This document shows, piece after piece, positions 1 to 9,470 of a DNA stretch of 26,353 bases (its first letter is position 1; every line of letters starts with the position of its first letter). The translations under genes were made by a program, and so were the position numbers. Where the stretch lies: contig MNCI01016055.1 of assembly GCA_015680685.1 (NCBI GenBank), forward strand, positions 5,017 through 31,369. Reading direction: 5' to 3'. This stretch comes from Gnetum montanum (Eukaryota; Streptophyta; Gnetopsida; Gnetales; Gnetaceae). The notes below the pieces were generated by a model. It had not been told where the DNA came from. It saw only the letters and a list, made by a program, of their open reading frames with translations, and did not search any database.

Positions 1-352
1 GTCGTACTCATTTTGCATTTACTAATAGGGATAGTAAATGAGGATAGAGAAATATTAATTATGAAAGTAATAAATAACAATTAAAATTAAGTGAATGCTG
101 CAATGATGAAGTAATCTCAATCTTTATTTCCAATCATGTGTGTGTCCAAGTATGTCACACTTGAATAAAGGTTCCATACAATTACAATCATCACATTGTG
201 GCCATGCAATGGGGAAAAAGTGTTGAGAGGAAAAATTGACAAAAAGATCCTACTCTAATACTAACTAACTATTTCTTTCCCGTGTGTTGCATTGTGTATT
301 TATATGCTCACATGGGAACCATGATATTAGGTATATGATATCGCTTGTCAAG
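1..352 (-). mobile_element. Partial type-A LTR, cut by the left window edge
   Basis: Read on the minus strand, this stretch resembles the plus-strand LTR at 17,639-18,435. Both have clustered GATATCAT words, then a TATA box (GCATATAAATAC, about 297-308 here; CCTATAAATATT there). Both then have a TTATTTGAG or TTATTCAAG word followed by TTGGACACA, and a CATTGCAG word. The match starts about 30 bp inside the LTR, directly next to the end of the type-B LTR at 353. The simplest reading is that the minus-strand element inserted into an older type-A LTR. No coding sequence is visible. Homology was judged by eye at clearly below 80% identity, so the LTR assignment is inference. Confidence 0.45.
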
Positions 353-498
353 TGATGAGCGGCTAGGTATCCCTATGCCCAACCATGTGAATTATGGGCA
401 TTCACACGCGACTTGATCAAATTCCATAGACTATAAGCACTTAACATACACCAGACGCTAACCAGTGAAACCCTGGGTTAGAACGGTCATTATCCTCC

Positions 499-543
499 TA
501 ATCTCACTTGTGAAGTTCTGATTAAGATGGTTAAGTGAGATTA
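499..543 (-). other. Conserved hairpin in type-B LTR (copy 1)
   Basis: The stem is 11 bp, perfect (499-509 with 533-543), around a 23-nt loop. The equivalent place in the plus-strand LTR (19,424-19,466) also has a perfect 11-bp stem. The two stems differ at three positions, and each change is matched by its partner. A second weaker inverted repeat lies at 384-408 in the same LTR half. The hairpin falls downstream of the TATA box, so it would be in the transcript. Confidence 0.6.
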
Positions 544-1116
544 AGGCTAATGATTTTTATATCATTTTGCATATCTTTTGGCGGCTAATCAAGGTATGAA
601 GATTAAGGAATAAACTATTATCTAATCTATAATTATCCTAGCTTATACTCTAACTATTCCTAGCATAAGTATTTGATTCCATCTTCTGAGCACGTTCTAA
701 GCATCTCTTAACACTTCTGGGTTACCAGACGTTAAGTGTCATTGGGCTTACTAAGTGTTTGATTTAAGTTCAAGATGGTTGTACTTATGGCCTTAATGAG
801 CTACGAACGAACAATAGCGATTGAAATTATAATAACGAAAACTTAAGTAATTAACAAGTAACTAATAAAGCATAAACATATTATACTATTAATGCATAAA
901 ATAACTAAGTCCAAATGCTGCAAGGAATGCTTGAATAGTTCATCTTTATTATTGTCATGCCAATGGGCTCAGATACATCAACGCTCAAATAAAGAACCAA
1001 TCACTTTTCTTACACCTGCTGCGGGCACTTGGAAAATATTCTATCTCTTGCGGGAACAAACTGCAAGAGCTTCGCTACAACTAACTTAAAGATGCCTAAA
1101 TGAGGTAGAAGGCCCT

Positions 1117-1128
1117 CTTATTTATAGG
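1117..1128 (-). promoter_or_regulatory. TATA box of the type-B LTR
   Basis: The minus-strand word CCTATAAATAAG matches a plant TATA box. It lies about 14 bp downstream of the near-palindrome at 1142-1169, the same order as at 4841-4935 and 18,706-18,823. Transcription would run leftwards through the rest of the LTR. Confidence 0.6.
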
Positions 1129-1141
1129 CTGAGATAGGTGA

Positions 1142-1169
1142 CTACGTAAATGGGGCCATGTTGACGTAG
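1142..1169. promoter_or_regulatory. 28-bp near-palindromic U3 repeat (LTR copy)
   Basis: Two 14-bp half-sites face each other: CTACGTAAATGGGG and the inverse of CTACGTCAACATGG. A further partial half-site (TCGATGCATG) follows at about 1174-1183. The same half-site is found at 4863-4935 and 18,706-18,799, each time just upstream of a TATA box. Confidence 0.6.
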
Positions 1170-1202
1170 GAAATCGATGCATGACTTAATGACACTTCAT
1201 CA

Positions 1203-1212
1203 TACCCCCACG
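1203..1212 (-). other. Polypurine tract of the minus-strand element
   Basis: On the minus strand CGTGGGGGTA lies directly before the TGATGA start of the LTR, where plus-strand DNA priming occurs in LTR retrotransposons. The tract is short and has pyrimidine breaks, as expected for a decayed copy. Confidence 0.5.
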
Positions 1213-1340
1213 GCTGAGCAAAAATGCATCCTCGAGTTGCTTTACAATTTGGAAGGTATGGATTCTTATTTATAACACACACATAACTAAAACACATAAA
1301 TGACACACACATAACACAACATGAATTTGACCAAGTGCGT

Positions 1341-4300
1341 GAGTTATAGAGGAGGACAAATTACAAAAATGGTGGTGTTTAGAGAGAAAATTGAACACCT
1401 CGTTAGTCTTGGAGCCTCTGCTGTGTAGGATGATGCACAAAATTGCTAGAGAAGATCACACCGTCCCTAGGGGTAGTGGTTCTAATTGACCTTCTCTAGC
1501 CTCTGGCCCATGCGTTGGTGGCGATGCGAATGGCAGTTGCCTTGTGGTAGTTGCAAATTCTGGAGGTAGCTAGAAAGCCTTCAAGAGGGCCCTCATCTTT
1601 TCTTCTTTGCTTCTGGGATCATTCACGGTCAAGGCAGCTTCTCCAATGTGTGCTGGAATTGGAACTTCCCAAGGGCATGGCAGCACCAGAAAGAGTTCTT
1701 TTAAGTTGACAAACCAGGCTATGAACTGCTTGCATTCAACATTGAACACTCAGATTGATGCTTACAGCTGTTGGTAGTCATTCTTTCTTTGGGCAAGATC
1801 CTCTATGATTGTACGTTGTCCTTCAAAGCTTGGGCAGAGGACCTCAAGTTCTGTGTTTGCTGTTGCTAGCTTTTGTTTTGTTGCCTTGTGTGCCTAGAAC
1901 TCTCCCTTGTATAGGGAATACAAGGCTGCCACTTGCTTTCCTAACTCTGACCATAGTCTCCCGGATGTGAGCATAGCCAAGTTTGCATATAGAAGGTTGG
2001 CCAACTCCATGTATTCTGTCATCTCCTCAATTTGTAGCTCCTTTAGGCAGATTTTCACTTTGTTATAGGCGTTTGACCCATCGAAGATAGAATGCCATAT
2101 ATCACCTCCTTCTCGGAGCTGTTGGAGTGCTTGGTTCATCTTGGCTTTGGTGACTTGAATGTGCTTCTCATTTACCTCCTTCTACAATCCCACTTGGTCC
2201 CTGTAATGATTTTTGACTTTTTCAAATTTCAGGGCCTCATTCTTCCAAGCGGAAATTTCGATTGCAAACTTTTGTCGCAATGCCTGAACCTTCTCCATTG
2301 AAAAATTTCAATTTTTAGTAGCCAACCTTCTTATATCAGTGTTCACCCTGGCTAGCTCCTCCTATTGTTGGTGGATGAAAGTTTTCATGTGTTTGTTCTT
2401 TGCACCAACATTGTGTAGGCGATGAACCTCCATGGTCAGCTATACATTCTCCTCCTGAACCTCTACCAAGTCCTTCTCTAAGTGATACGCTCGAGCATCT
2501 ACTATGGACTAGTCAGGGATCACAATTTCCCACACATCCTCAACAACCTAAAGTTTAAGCTGAAGCTATTGAAAAGCTTCATCTCTAGTGATTTTGTGGT
2601 TGAGGATGGCTGGATCGGCAAGCTGGGCTCTTAATTGGGCTACCTCAGTTGCCAAGTGTTGACAAGTGACTTGAGAAGCTTCAAGTTATCCTTCCAAAAC
2701 AAGGCTCTTACCCCTTGCCGAGAGTAGCTCCGACTGGGTTCTAGTAATGTTTTCCGAAAGGTCGAAGACATCTAGAAGCAGTTGCCTAGTTCCCACTAGT
2801 TGGTCCAATAGCTTTTCATGTTGGGCTACATCAATCTGGCTATACGAAGTTCCAGCAGACACCTATACCCTTCCAAAACAAGGCTCTTACCCCTTGCCGA
2901 GAGTAGCTCCGATTGCGTTCTAGTAATGTTTTCCAGAAGGTCGAAGACATCTAGAAGCAGTTGCCAAGTTCCCACTAGTCGGTCCAATAGCTTTTCATGT
3001 TGGGCTACGTCAATCTGGCTATGCGAAGTTCCAACAGACACCTATACATCTTGTAGTCCATGGATGTTTGGTACAAGTGCTACTGGTGCATTGAGAGCCA
3101 TAGCAATTGTGTCAACAACCACTTCGACCACAACTTCTTGTCCTTGGTGCTACATCACCAGGATCGTCACCCCTTCACCATCTTCCAAGCAGACCGAGAA
3201 GGTATCAGCATTCCTTGAAATTTTAGGGAACAATTGTTGGGTTGATGTTGATACATCTCGGATGCTTGGATCTATTTTGGTTGGAACTTGTGCTTAAGCG
3301 GTGAAGAATATCAACCCTGCCCTTTCAAGCAAGCTAATTGATTGAGCCACTTGCTTCAAGTGGCTCATGGCAAGGCGATAGACCGAAGGGTCTTCTCCTC
3401 CACCAGTCCTACCAGATTGCTCTTGCTGGCTCAAGAGCATTTCTTGAATCTCGTGGATGTATTCTGCTATGTTTTGCGAGCTCGACTGTGCTGTTTGTGC
3501 AGGTGGTGGAGGTGGTTACTGCTCTTCCTCTATCTATGTGGCGGCAGGAGTTTTGTCTTTCATCATCTCTCACCACGAGGCAATTGGAGCACATTTGATT
3601 ATATCATTGGAATATTGTGCTATCCCTACCCATTTGCATAGCTTCTGGATTAGGCAGGGAAAGGGGAGAGCTTGTCTTCCATGTTCGATATCAGTGAACC
3701 TTTTTTCAATCTCCAGAAATAATAGCTGTGGAAGACTCATGGGAAATTTCCCACTCAAGGTGGCACACATAGGAGCAGAGAAGGCTGTGATTTTGCTGAG
3801 TCTTACCATTAGGTTTAGGTGGTAAGATGCGATTTTAGAGTACACTCTCTCTGCCATGGTTAGGGAGTTGAATTCCTTGCGCTCTACCCCATATCACCGT
3901 TGGATCCACTGCACCTTTACCTATGGATTGGCCTATTTTGGAATTTCTACCACATATGTCCCAGTTTCAAGCAACCCCAAAGCTTGCGCTATTTCCTCTG
4001 AAGAGTAAGAGACATAAATGTCTTTGATTCTTACTCTAGACCCTACTTGCCGATTTGTCTAGAAGAGATAAGTTTCTCGTAAGTACCATTCAACTGGTTG
4101 TGATGATTGGCCACATCGGGGAGTTCTGCAGTTGGAGTCTCACGACTTCTGGTGCATTCTCAAGGAATGGTCCAAAATTTAGCTCTTGGAGGACCATCCA
4201 TTGCACCTTGTGCGATGTGATAGCATCAAGGCAGGCTTGGGTCAGGGTGACCTCAAGCCATGGTGCCATCTAAGGGGTCTAATCATCAAGCAATTGCTCG

Positions 4301-4488
4301 TAGGGAATCTCCTCTTTAGGAATCTGATGAACAGATTCCATGTTAGGTCTTTCGCAGAAGGGCCCTGTTGCATGAGAGCCCTCCACATGCTCTGGCGATT
4401 GCACACCTCATCCTCTTCCTATGCGTGGACACTTGTCCCTTGGTTGTGATAGTCCTTCATCCCTTGGGTGCCTTGGTTTGGGTGCCAT
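1341..4488 (-). pseudogene. Decayed second ORF of the element: long coiled-coil protein
   Basis: An ATG at 4488-4486 lies directly after a TTTGATTGCAG splice-acceptor-like word and opens with MAPKPRHPRDEGL. Coding traces run to about 1341, roughly 1,000 codons. The first half is badly shifted. A stretch at about 3857-3570 (helical, with PCLIQKLCKWVGI) recalls the putative plant transposon proteins that accompany Tat-type elements, but that is a memory-level match. From about 2700 to 1750 one frame is nearly open and rich in Gln, Glu, Lys and Leu with heptad-like spacing (for example ELQIEEMTEYMELANLLYA), so a coiled coil is likely. Several stops are TAG where Gln would fit (after QVGL and VIPD). 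A 179-bp tandem duplication shifts the frame. Extra ORFs between pol and the 3' LTR are known in Tat elements; the function here is unknown. Confidence 0.6.
2692..3049. repeat. 179-bp tandem duplication within the coiled-coil ORF
   Basis: Unit 1 (2692-2870) and unit 2 (2871-3049) both begin TTCCAAAACAAGGCTC and end near CACCTATAC. By eye they differ at about nine or ten positions, roughly 95% identity. The period of 179 is not a multiple of three, so the second unit shifts the reading frame. The duplication therefore probably arose after the ORF lost its function, and it is younger than most of the damage around it. Confidence 0.9.
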
Positions 4489-4698
4489 CTGCAATCAAAA
4501 ATAACCATCTATTAGACCATTCATAAGTAGCTTAAGACGGTCTGTATACACTTTCTTAGTTTGACCAAGTTATGTTTTTGGCACAGGCACATCGTTAAGT
4601 CTTTCGGAGCCTTAATTTATGGGTTAGGGCCAAAATTTTCATGATTAACATTAATTAATTATACATAGGCACCACTTGCCCCACAACTAAGAACATAC
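4489..4698 (-). other. Probable leader intron before the coiled-coil ORF
   Basis: Reading leftwards, a donor-like CTGGAG/GTATGT at 4698 is followed about 200 nt later by a T-rich acceptor TTTTTGATTGCAG ending at 4489, directly before an ATG. The interval is AT-rich (ATAATTAATTAATG) as plant introns are, and 210 nt is a normal plant intron length. No transcript evidence is available. Confidence 0.45.
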
Positions 4699-4840
4699 CT
4701 CCAGTTGCGTAAAAGGGCAAGGATCGGTTGATGAGGACTCACGATGAAATGTAGGTGCATTGGAAAAGGTTCGGCAGAAAAAATGGCAAAAACTCCCCTC
4801 AATTTGGGCTCCAAATGATGAAAAATGGCAAAGTGTGGCA

Positions 4841-4853
4841 GCGTATATATAGG
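4841..4853 (-). promoter_or_regulatory. Internal TATA promoter driving the coiled-coil ORF
   Basis: The minus-strand word CCTATATATACGC is a strong plant TATA box. It is followed downstream by a pyrimidine-rich leader, the probable intron and the ATG at 4488. Upstream it carries the same palindromic array as the LTR promoters, but the sequence after the TATA box does not resemble the type-B LTR, so it is a separate promoter and not a third LTR. Confidence 0.55.
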
Positions 4854-4862
4854 GGTTAGGAA

Positions 4863-4935
4863 CTGCATTGATGGGGCTGCATAGACGCGGCTGTGTATAT
4901 GCAGTGACTACATCGATGGGGCCCCGTCGACGTAG
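4863..4935. promoter_or_regulatory. Array of 14-bp half-sites forming 28-bp palindromes
   Basis: The order is a lone half-site (4863-4876, CTGCATTGATGGGG), a full palindrome (4877-4904), three bases, and a second full palindrome (4908-4935). The last is nearly perfect: 26 of 28 positions pair, with one mismatch pair. It contains GGGGCCCC at the centre and TCGA in each arm. The array sits 10 bp upstream of the TATA box at 4841-4853. Confidence 0.8.
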
Positions 4936-4989
4936 GGGTGTTTACCTGTTGACCAACATTGACAAACCCATATAAAGCCCGAAATGATG

Positions 4990-6064
4990 ACATTGAAACG
5001 CCAAATTGAGTCGGTTGAAATGTGTGAGAGGCCTAGACATGGCTAAGGACATGAGGAAGATAATTAAGTGCAAAAAAGAGACAAAAATATGAGAACGAGA
5101 CTCAAAAAAGAACTCCACGGCAGATAAATTGAGCGATGGGACCCAGAAACTAGTCAACCACAAAATCCAAAGGATGGGAGACTTAGCAAGCGGAACCAAG
5201 GAAATGCAGGTGGGTCCTCCCCATAACAAGCCATAGCCTTAGTAGCCCCTACATAGCCCTCAACACTGGGGTCCATGGGTCCCAGGGTGAAGAAATGGTG
5301 TTGGCCAGGTAAGACTCTAATCAAAAAGATTTCGCCAAGGCATGGAAACCCATGAAAATCATGAAGAACCTTCACGACATAAAAGAGGCAGTGAGGTAAG
5401 TTGTGGAGAGAACTGGGTGAAGAGAGAGACACGAGAGAATGGTATTTCGATCATCGGTCATATGAAACCCCATGTGGAGATCTGGTTAAGTGACCCAGTA
5501 GAACCGTTTTGAAGTTTAGACCCAAAACCATCTGCATTCAGTGACATCGCAACAATAGACAAAGTCCCGACCATCCCCCAAGAAAGCAAGAATGACCTCA
5601 CAGAGAACCACCACTCCAATAAACGTGAGCGGAAGGAAGTAAAATGAGACAAAGTTAGAGGGGACCAATGAAGTTCCATAACTAGTGTTGTGGCCCGTTA
5701 GAGGTAGTCTAGGGGGTGTGCTTTGAATTCCCACATAGTGATTTGATTTATTATTATTTTTTCTTTTTTTGGGGAAACCACACCATGCAAAGACCCATGA
5801 AGGTTTGCATGCATCTGACCAAGGGGTGTGCTTTGAATCCTCATTCATTCATCATCATTTTTGTTTGCTTGAATTTTTTAGTGAGGACCACACCATGCAA
5901 GGTCGAACTACCCAGAGGCTTCCATGGAAAGGATGTGGAGTGATAGGAAATCCATAAGGACATACCAAAAACCCTAGGCGGTAGAATAGAACAATGAATA
6001 TTGCATTCCCCTTGAAGTCACACCCGATTCAAACCATTGGGTCATCCCCTAATCTGGGAACCAC
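4990..6064. other. Spacer between pol and the coiled-coil unit
   Basis: No protein family is recognised in about 1.1 kb. The short open frames here (up to 110 codons, minus strand) have no motif I know. It holds a 110-bp tandem duplication at 5713-5932. Sequence directly left of 6065 no longer matches the integrase end of the plus-strand copy, so a deletion or rearrangement junction lies near there. Confidence 0.5.
5713..5932. repeat. 110-bp tandem duplication with diverged centre
   Basis: Units 5713-5822 and 5823-5932 both begin GGGGTGTGCTTTGAAT, and both contain ACCACACCATGCAA at the same offset (5777 and 5887). The central 40 to 50 bp of each is T-rich and clearly diverged. GGTGTG at the start and CACACC further in are short inverted words, but too short to call a transposon end. 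Confidence 0.7.
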
Positions 6065-7060
6065 ACACCAAGGATGTGAGGGGTTCCAATACAACACCTT
6101 GTCTTCACATCTAAACATGAACTTCTAAATCCTAAGATCATGTCAATTTTTTGTTGTAGGCCTTGTGGATCTCATTGGAGGATAGGGCCACTAGTCGGTT
6201 CTCATCTAGCACACTTAGATTGATCAGTCGTTCACATTGTGCTAGCAATAGGTCAAGGCCTAAGTCACTAGTGGTGGATAGTGTGCGGAGTTTGGCCTGA
6301 ATGGGAACTGTTGGCAACTTTTTGTACACTAACTCATAGGGAGAGTACCCTACAGGAAGTTTCCAAGTGGAGCGATAGGCCCATAGGGCATCGTTAAGCT
6401 TAGTGCTTCAATCCCTTCTGTATTTGCTGATGGTTCAGGTAAGGATCTTGGTGATCTCACTATTGGTGACTTTGGCTTGCCTATTGGCTTGGGGGTGATA
6501 GGGAGTTGTGAATTTATGTGTTACCCCTAAGTGTTGCATGAGTTTCCGAAAAGTGACACCCGTAAAGTGAGTTCGATTATTAGAAATGAGTGCATGTGGC
6601 ACTCCAAACCTGTTAACAATTTATTGTTGGAAAAATTATGTGATGGTGTTGGAAGAATAGTCGACGATGGCTGCCACTTCAGCCCACTTTGTACAATAGT
6701 CCATAGCTACGATGATGTATGCCTTTTCATTTGACAAGGGTGTGATGGATCCCATGAAGTTGATACCCCAAATGTCAAAGGGCTCTAGTGGCTGGATCCA
6801 TTGTTGAAGTTCCTCCAACCTTTCTATCATCACACTGTCCCTCTAGCAGCATTTGTAGGAGCGGGCAAACCATTGTGCATCCTTGAAGATGGTGGGCTCG
6901 TAATACCTTGCAAGCAGGATCTTAATGGTGGTGTGGCGTCTAGCATAGTGGCCCCCACAAGGGCCCTCATGAGCATCCTGGAGGATGTGCAGTGTATCAT
7001 CATCAAGGACACACCATCAAACCAAGCCATCTGCGCACACCTTGTATAGGTGTCCATTGA
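6065..7060 (-). pseudogene. Integrase remnant of the minus-strand pol
   Basis: The zinc-binding N-terminus is visible as DAHEGPCGGH, followed by SYKCC where the plus copy has SCKHCQ, so the first zinc cysteine is lost. The catalytic core follows (WGINFMGSITPLSNEKAY, ISNNRTHF, HPQANRQAKVTN). At all three catalytic positions the acidic residue is gone: Asn codon 6761-6759, Asn codon 6581-6579... shown as 6581 to 6579 on the minus strand, and Lys codon 6473-6471. Each fits a single G-to-A change on the coding strand. The C-terminal part (KLPTVPIQAKL, LINLSVLDENRLVAL) ends in a stop at about 6138, but homology continues past it to LYWNPSHP near 6070 and then stops. The region is 300-plus codons with several stops; it cannot encode an active enzyme. 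Confidence 0.85.
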
Positions 7061-7199
7061 TTTCCATGAAATGCTTGGCCTTATGGAGAAACTGTTGTTT
7101 CTACCGATGGTTCCACTCCTTTGGCAACTCTTGAGTGGTGAGGTAGGTGAGGATGTGGTTGAACCAAGTGGATTCCTTGGTTACTTATAGATCAACCAC

Positions 7200-7790
7200 G
7201 CCTGTGAAGAGGAGTTCATCTAGAAATTGGTCGAATAAGGGCTCCTCCTCTTCTGCGTCATCCCATCGTAATCGAGACAAGTGGTTAGCAACCATATTCT
7301 CAGTCCCCTTCCTGTCTACCATGGTAAGATCAAACTCCTAAAGAATCACCAGCCACTAGATTATGTGGGGGCTCACCGTTCATTTGTTCATTAAGAACCA
7401 AATAGCACTATGGTGAGTATGCATAAACACCTCATATCTGAGCACATATTGCTAGAATTTGTCCAAGAAGAGCACCATCATCATCAATTCCTTTTCGGTG
7501 ATGGTGTAGTTCAACTGAGCACCCACAATACTATGGCTTGCACAATGGATATAATAGGGACGTTTTTGATCATCACACTATGTAAGCACAACTCCCAAGG
7601 TGTAGTTGGATGCGTTCATCATAATGTGAAAGGGTCTAGACCAATCAGGGGCTCGTAGAACTGGAGTTTTTATGAGTTTTTGTTTTAGCACTTGAAATGC
7701 AGACTCACAGTCCTTGGTCCAGATGAACAGAAAATCCTTCTTTGTTAACTCTACCAATGGCTTGGTGATCTTCAAGAATTTTTCAATGAA
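7200..7790 (-). pseudogene. RNase H remnant of the minus-strand pol
   Basis: The open piece at 7775-7578 reads [10 protein letters not shown], then FIWTKDCESAFQVLKQKL and APDWSRPFHIMMNASNYTLG, which is the start of the RT-linked RNase H fold of Ty3/gypsy elements. In the family the last segment carries a catalytic Asp in a D-A-S context; here it reads N-A-S, a likely D-to-N loss. Further left, frame fragments keep the family end (VVANHLSRLRWDD, near 7260). The plus-strand copy has the same order at 23,990-24,510. Several frame breaks lie between. Confidence 0.75.
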
Positions 7791-8027
7791 TCACCGGTAG
7801 TAACTAGTGTGTCCAGGAAATGACCAAACATCTTTGACGGTACTTGGTTGGCGGGTGATTCCTTGGATGACCCTGATCTTTTCAGGGTCTACGCTAATCC
7901 CTATTTGTGAGATGTGATGCCCCAACACAATGCCTTCTTGAACCATCAAATGGTTTTTCTACCAATTGAGTCACAGATTGTTGTCTACACACCATTTGAG
8001 AACCTGCTCAAGATGGTCCAAGGCATG

Positions 8028-8890
8028 CTACAATGTGGCCCCATAGGTGGAGAAGTCATCCATGAAGACTTCTACACCATTGCTGATTTTTTGCTGGAAG
8101 ATGCTTAGGAAAAGGCATTGCAACATAGCAGGTGCATTGCATAGGCCAAAGGACATATTCTTATATGCGAAAGTCCCCCATGAACTTGTGAAAGTAGTTT
8201 TTGCTTGGTCCTCTGGTGTTATTTGGATTTGGTTATAACCAATATAACCATCCAAAAAGTTGTAGTAGCGGTGCCTAGCTATGGTGTCCAACACCTGGTC
8301 CACAAATGGGAGTAGGAAGTGTTCCTTGAAGGTTGCCATATTGAGCAACTGGAAATCAATACAAACCCTCCACTTTCCACCTTTTTCAGGGACAATAATG
8401 AGTGGACTAACCCATTCGCTATCGATGAAAGAATAAATGAATCCTGCCATTAGCAACTATTCAATTTCATCCTTTACAACCTACTTCAATTTGGGATTTA
8501 ACCATCTTTTTGGCTATCATCGTGGCTTCATGGAAGGGTCAAGATAGATCCGATGCTGGCAGACCCTAGGATCAACTCTAGTCAACTCAGGATATAACCA
8601 TGCGAATGTAGCAACCCATTTGTTTACCACCTCCAATAACTTCTTCTTCTGTTTTGGAGCAAGGGTGGCATTAATGATTACTGGCTTTTCATTTTGCAAA
8701 AATGCATACTCTAAGTGAGCTGGTAAATATTTTAACTCAAGCAGCTCTTGTTTGAAGCTCTCAAGGATTTCTAGCTTCCCCCAGTCATCTTGGTCATCAA
8801 TAGTGGAGACCTGTTGATGAATCTCCTCCATTTCATCTCTGCTGTCGATGTAGGCTTGTACAAGCCCCTCTGATGGTTCCATGCATAATG
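8028..8890 (-). pseudogene. Reverse transcriptase remnant of the minus-strand pol
   Basis: The leading part (8882-8517) has WGKLEILESFKQ, LKYLPAHLEYAF and CQHRIYLDPSMKPR, a layout typical of the Tat/Athila group. Two stops and two more TAG codons interrupt the next 60 bases, after which the core is open from 8456 to 8028. It shows SEWVSPLIIVPEKGGKWR, YIGYNQIQITPEDQ, FGLCNAPAMLQ and the catalytic VFMDDFSTYG (Asp pair near 8061-8056). The DD pair is intact, so this domain is the best preserved of the element. The enzyme would copy element RNA to DNA in the virus-like particle. Confidence 0.9.
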
Positions 8891-9008
8891 TGCTGCTAGC
8901 AGGATCAACTGTCAGCCACTGGGTTTCTTCTTGGTTAGTCGCTATTGCATATAGGCACTGTTGAACAGGTGATTCCTCGATACACCAGCTGCATGCTTGA
9001 AGGGATAT

Positions 9009-9470
9009 TCACTTAGCAGACCATAATTGCTGCACGTAGTTGCACCCTAAGTCACTGTACGTAATGCATGGAATGCATTTCTTATCAACCTTCCCGAAAG
9101 GATTTTCCTTTGAAATTTCAAGGGATAGATCATGGAGGCCTAGTCGTGCATCCACCATGCTTAGCCAAGCCCTTCCCATGATGATTGGGATGTTCCCCTT
9201 GCAGTTCTCTACACAGATGACTAGGAAGTCAGTAGGATAGGACCACCCAGAGACGGTGGTCACAATGTCTTGCAGCAATCCTAAGGGAATGATGATGGAC
9301 TGGTCTGCTAACTCGAACTGAATGTTGCTCTTCTTTAGTGGGGGTAGGTTCCAATTCTTGTACATATCATGAGAGATCAAATTGACCCCTAAACCCAAGT
9401 CGAGAAGAACTTTGCATGGCCCATTCCCTACCACTTGAAGATAGATGAGGGGGCTGCCTAGATCAGTCAA
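9009..9470 (-). pseudogene. Aspartic protease domain of the minus-strand polyprotein
   Basis: A 153-codon open frame starts GSPLIYLQVVGNGPCK and carries the active-site word LLDLGLGVNLIS; Ty3/gypsy proteases usually read D-(L/T/S)-G-(A/S) here, so the Asp and Gly are kept. IPIIMGRAWLSMVDARLG fits the second conserved strand (I-L/M-G-R). In the family it cuts the Gag-Pol polyprotein. The frame has no stop within the domain, but neighbours on both sides are broken. The plus-strand copy (22,290-22,741) keeps the Asp but reads LLDSSSEV. Confidence 0.85.

Larger units (their letters stand above)
353..1202 (-). mobile_element. 3' LTR (type B) of the minus-strand element
   Basis: On the minus strand the block starts TGATGAAGTG at 1202 and ends CGCTCATCA at 353, giving inverted termini TGATGA / TCATCA. 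A G-rich tract (GTGGGGGTA) sits directly before the start, where a polypurine tract belongs. The plus-strand block 18,685-19,612 aligns through most of the length. Both begin TGATGA, carry 28-bp palindromes and a TATA box, then the shared word AAGCTCTTGCA, a TTTATTYGAG word, ATACTTATG(T/C)TAGG, a conserved hairpin and a final CATAGGG...GCTCATCA. That copy lies upstream of gag, so the two are 3' and 5' LTRs of one family. Length is about 850 bp. Exact ends rest on the inverted termini and the neighbouring polypurine tract. Confidence 0.7.

Noticed and set aside
2818-3297. 159-codon plus-strand open frame
   Set aside because: It is antisense to the coiled-coil ORF and spans its 179-bp duplication; the protein is Ser/Thr-rich in a way expected of an antisense frame.
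4500-4990. A third type-B LTR on the minus strand
   Set aside because: It shares the palindromic array and a TATA box, but the sequence after the TATA box does not align with the LTRs and leads to an ATG. It is called an internal promoter instead.
5154-5848. An env-like or other gene in the spacer after pol
   Set aside because: The short minus-strand frames overlap each other in different frames, and none has a signal peptide plus membrane layout or a known motif.
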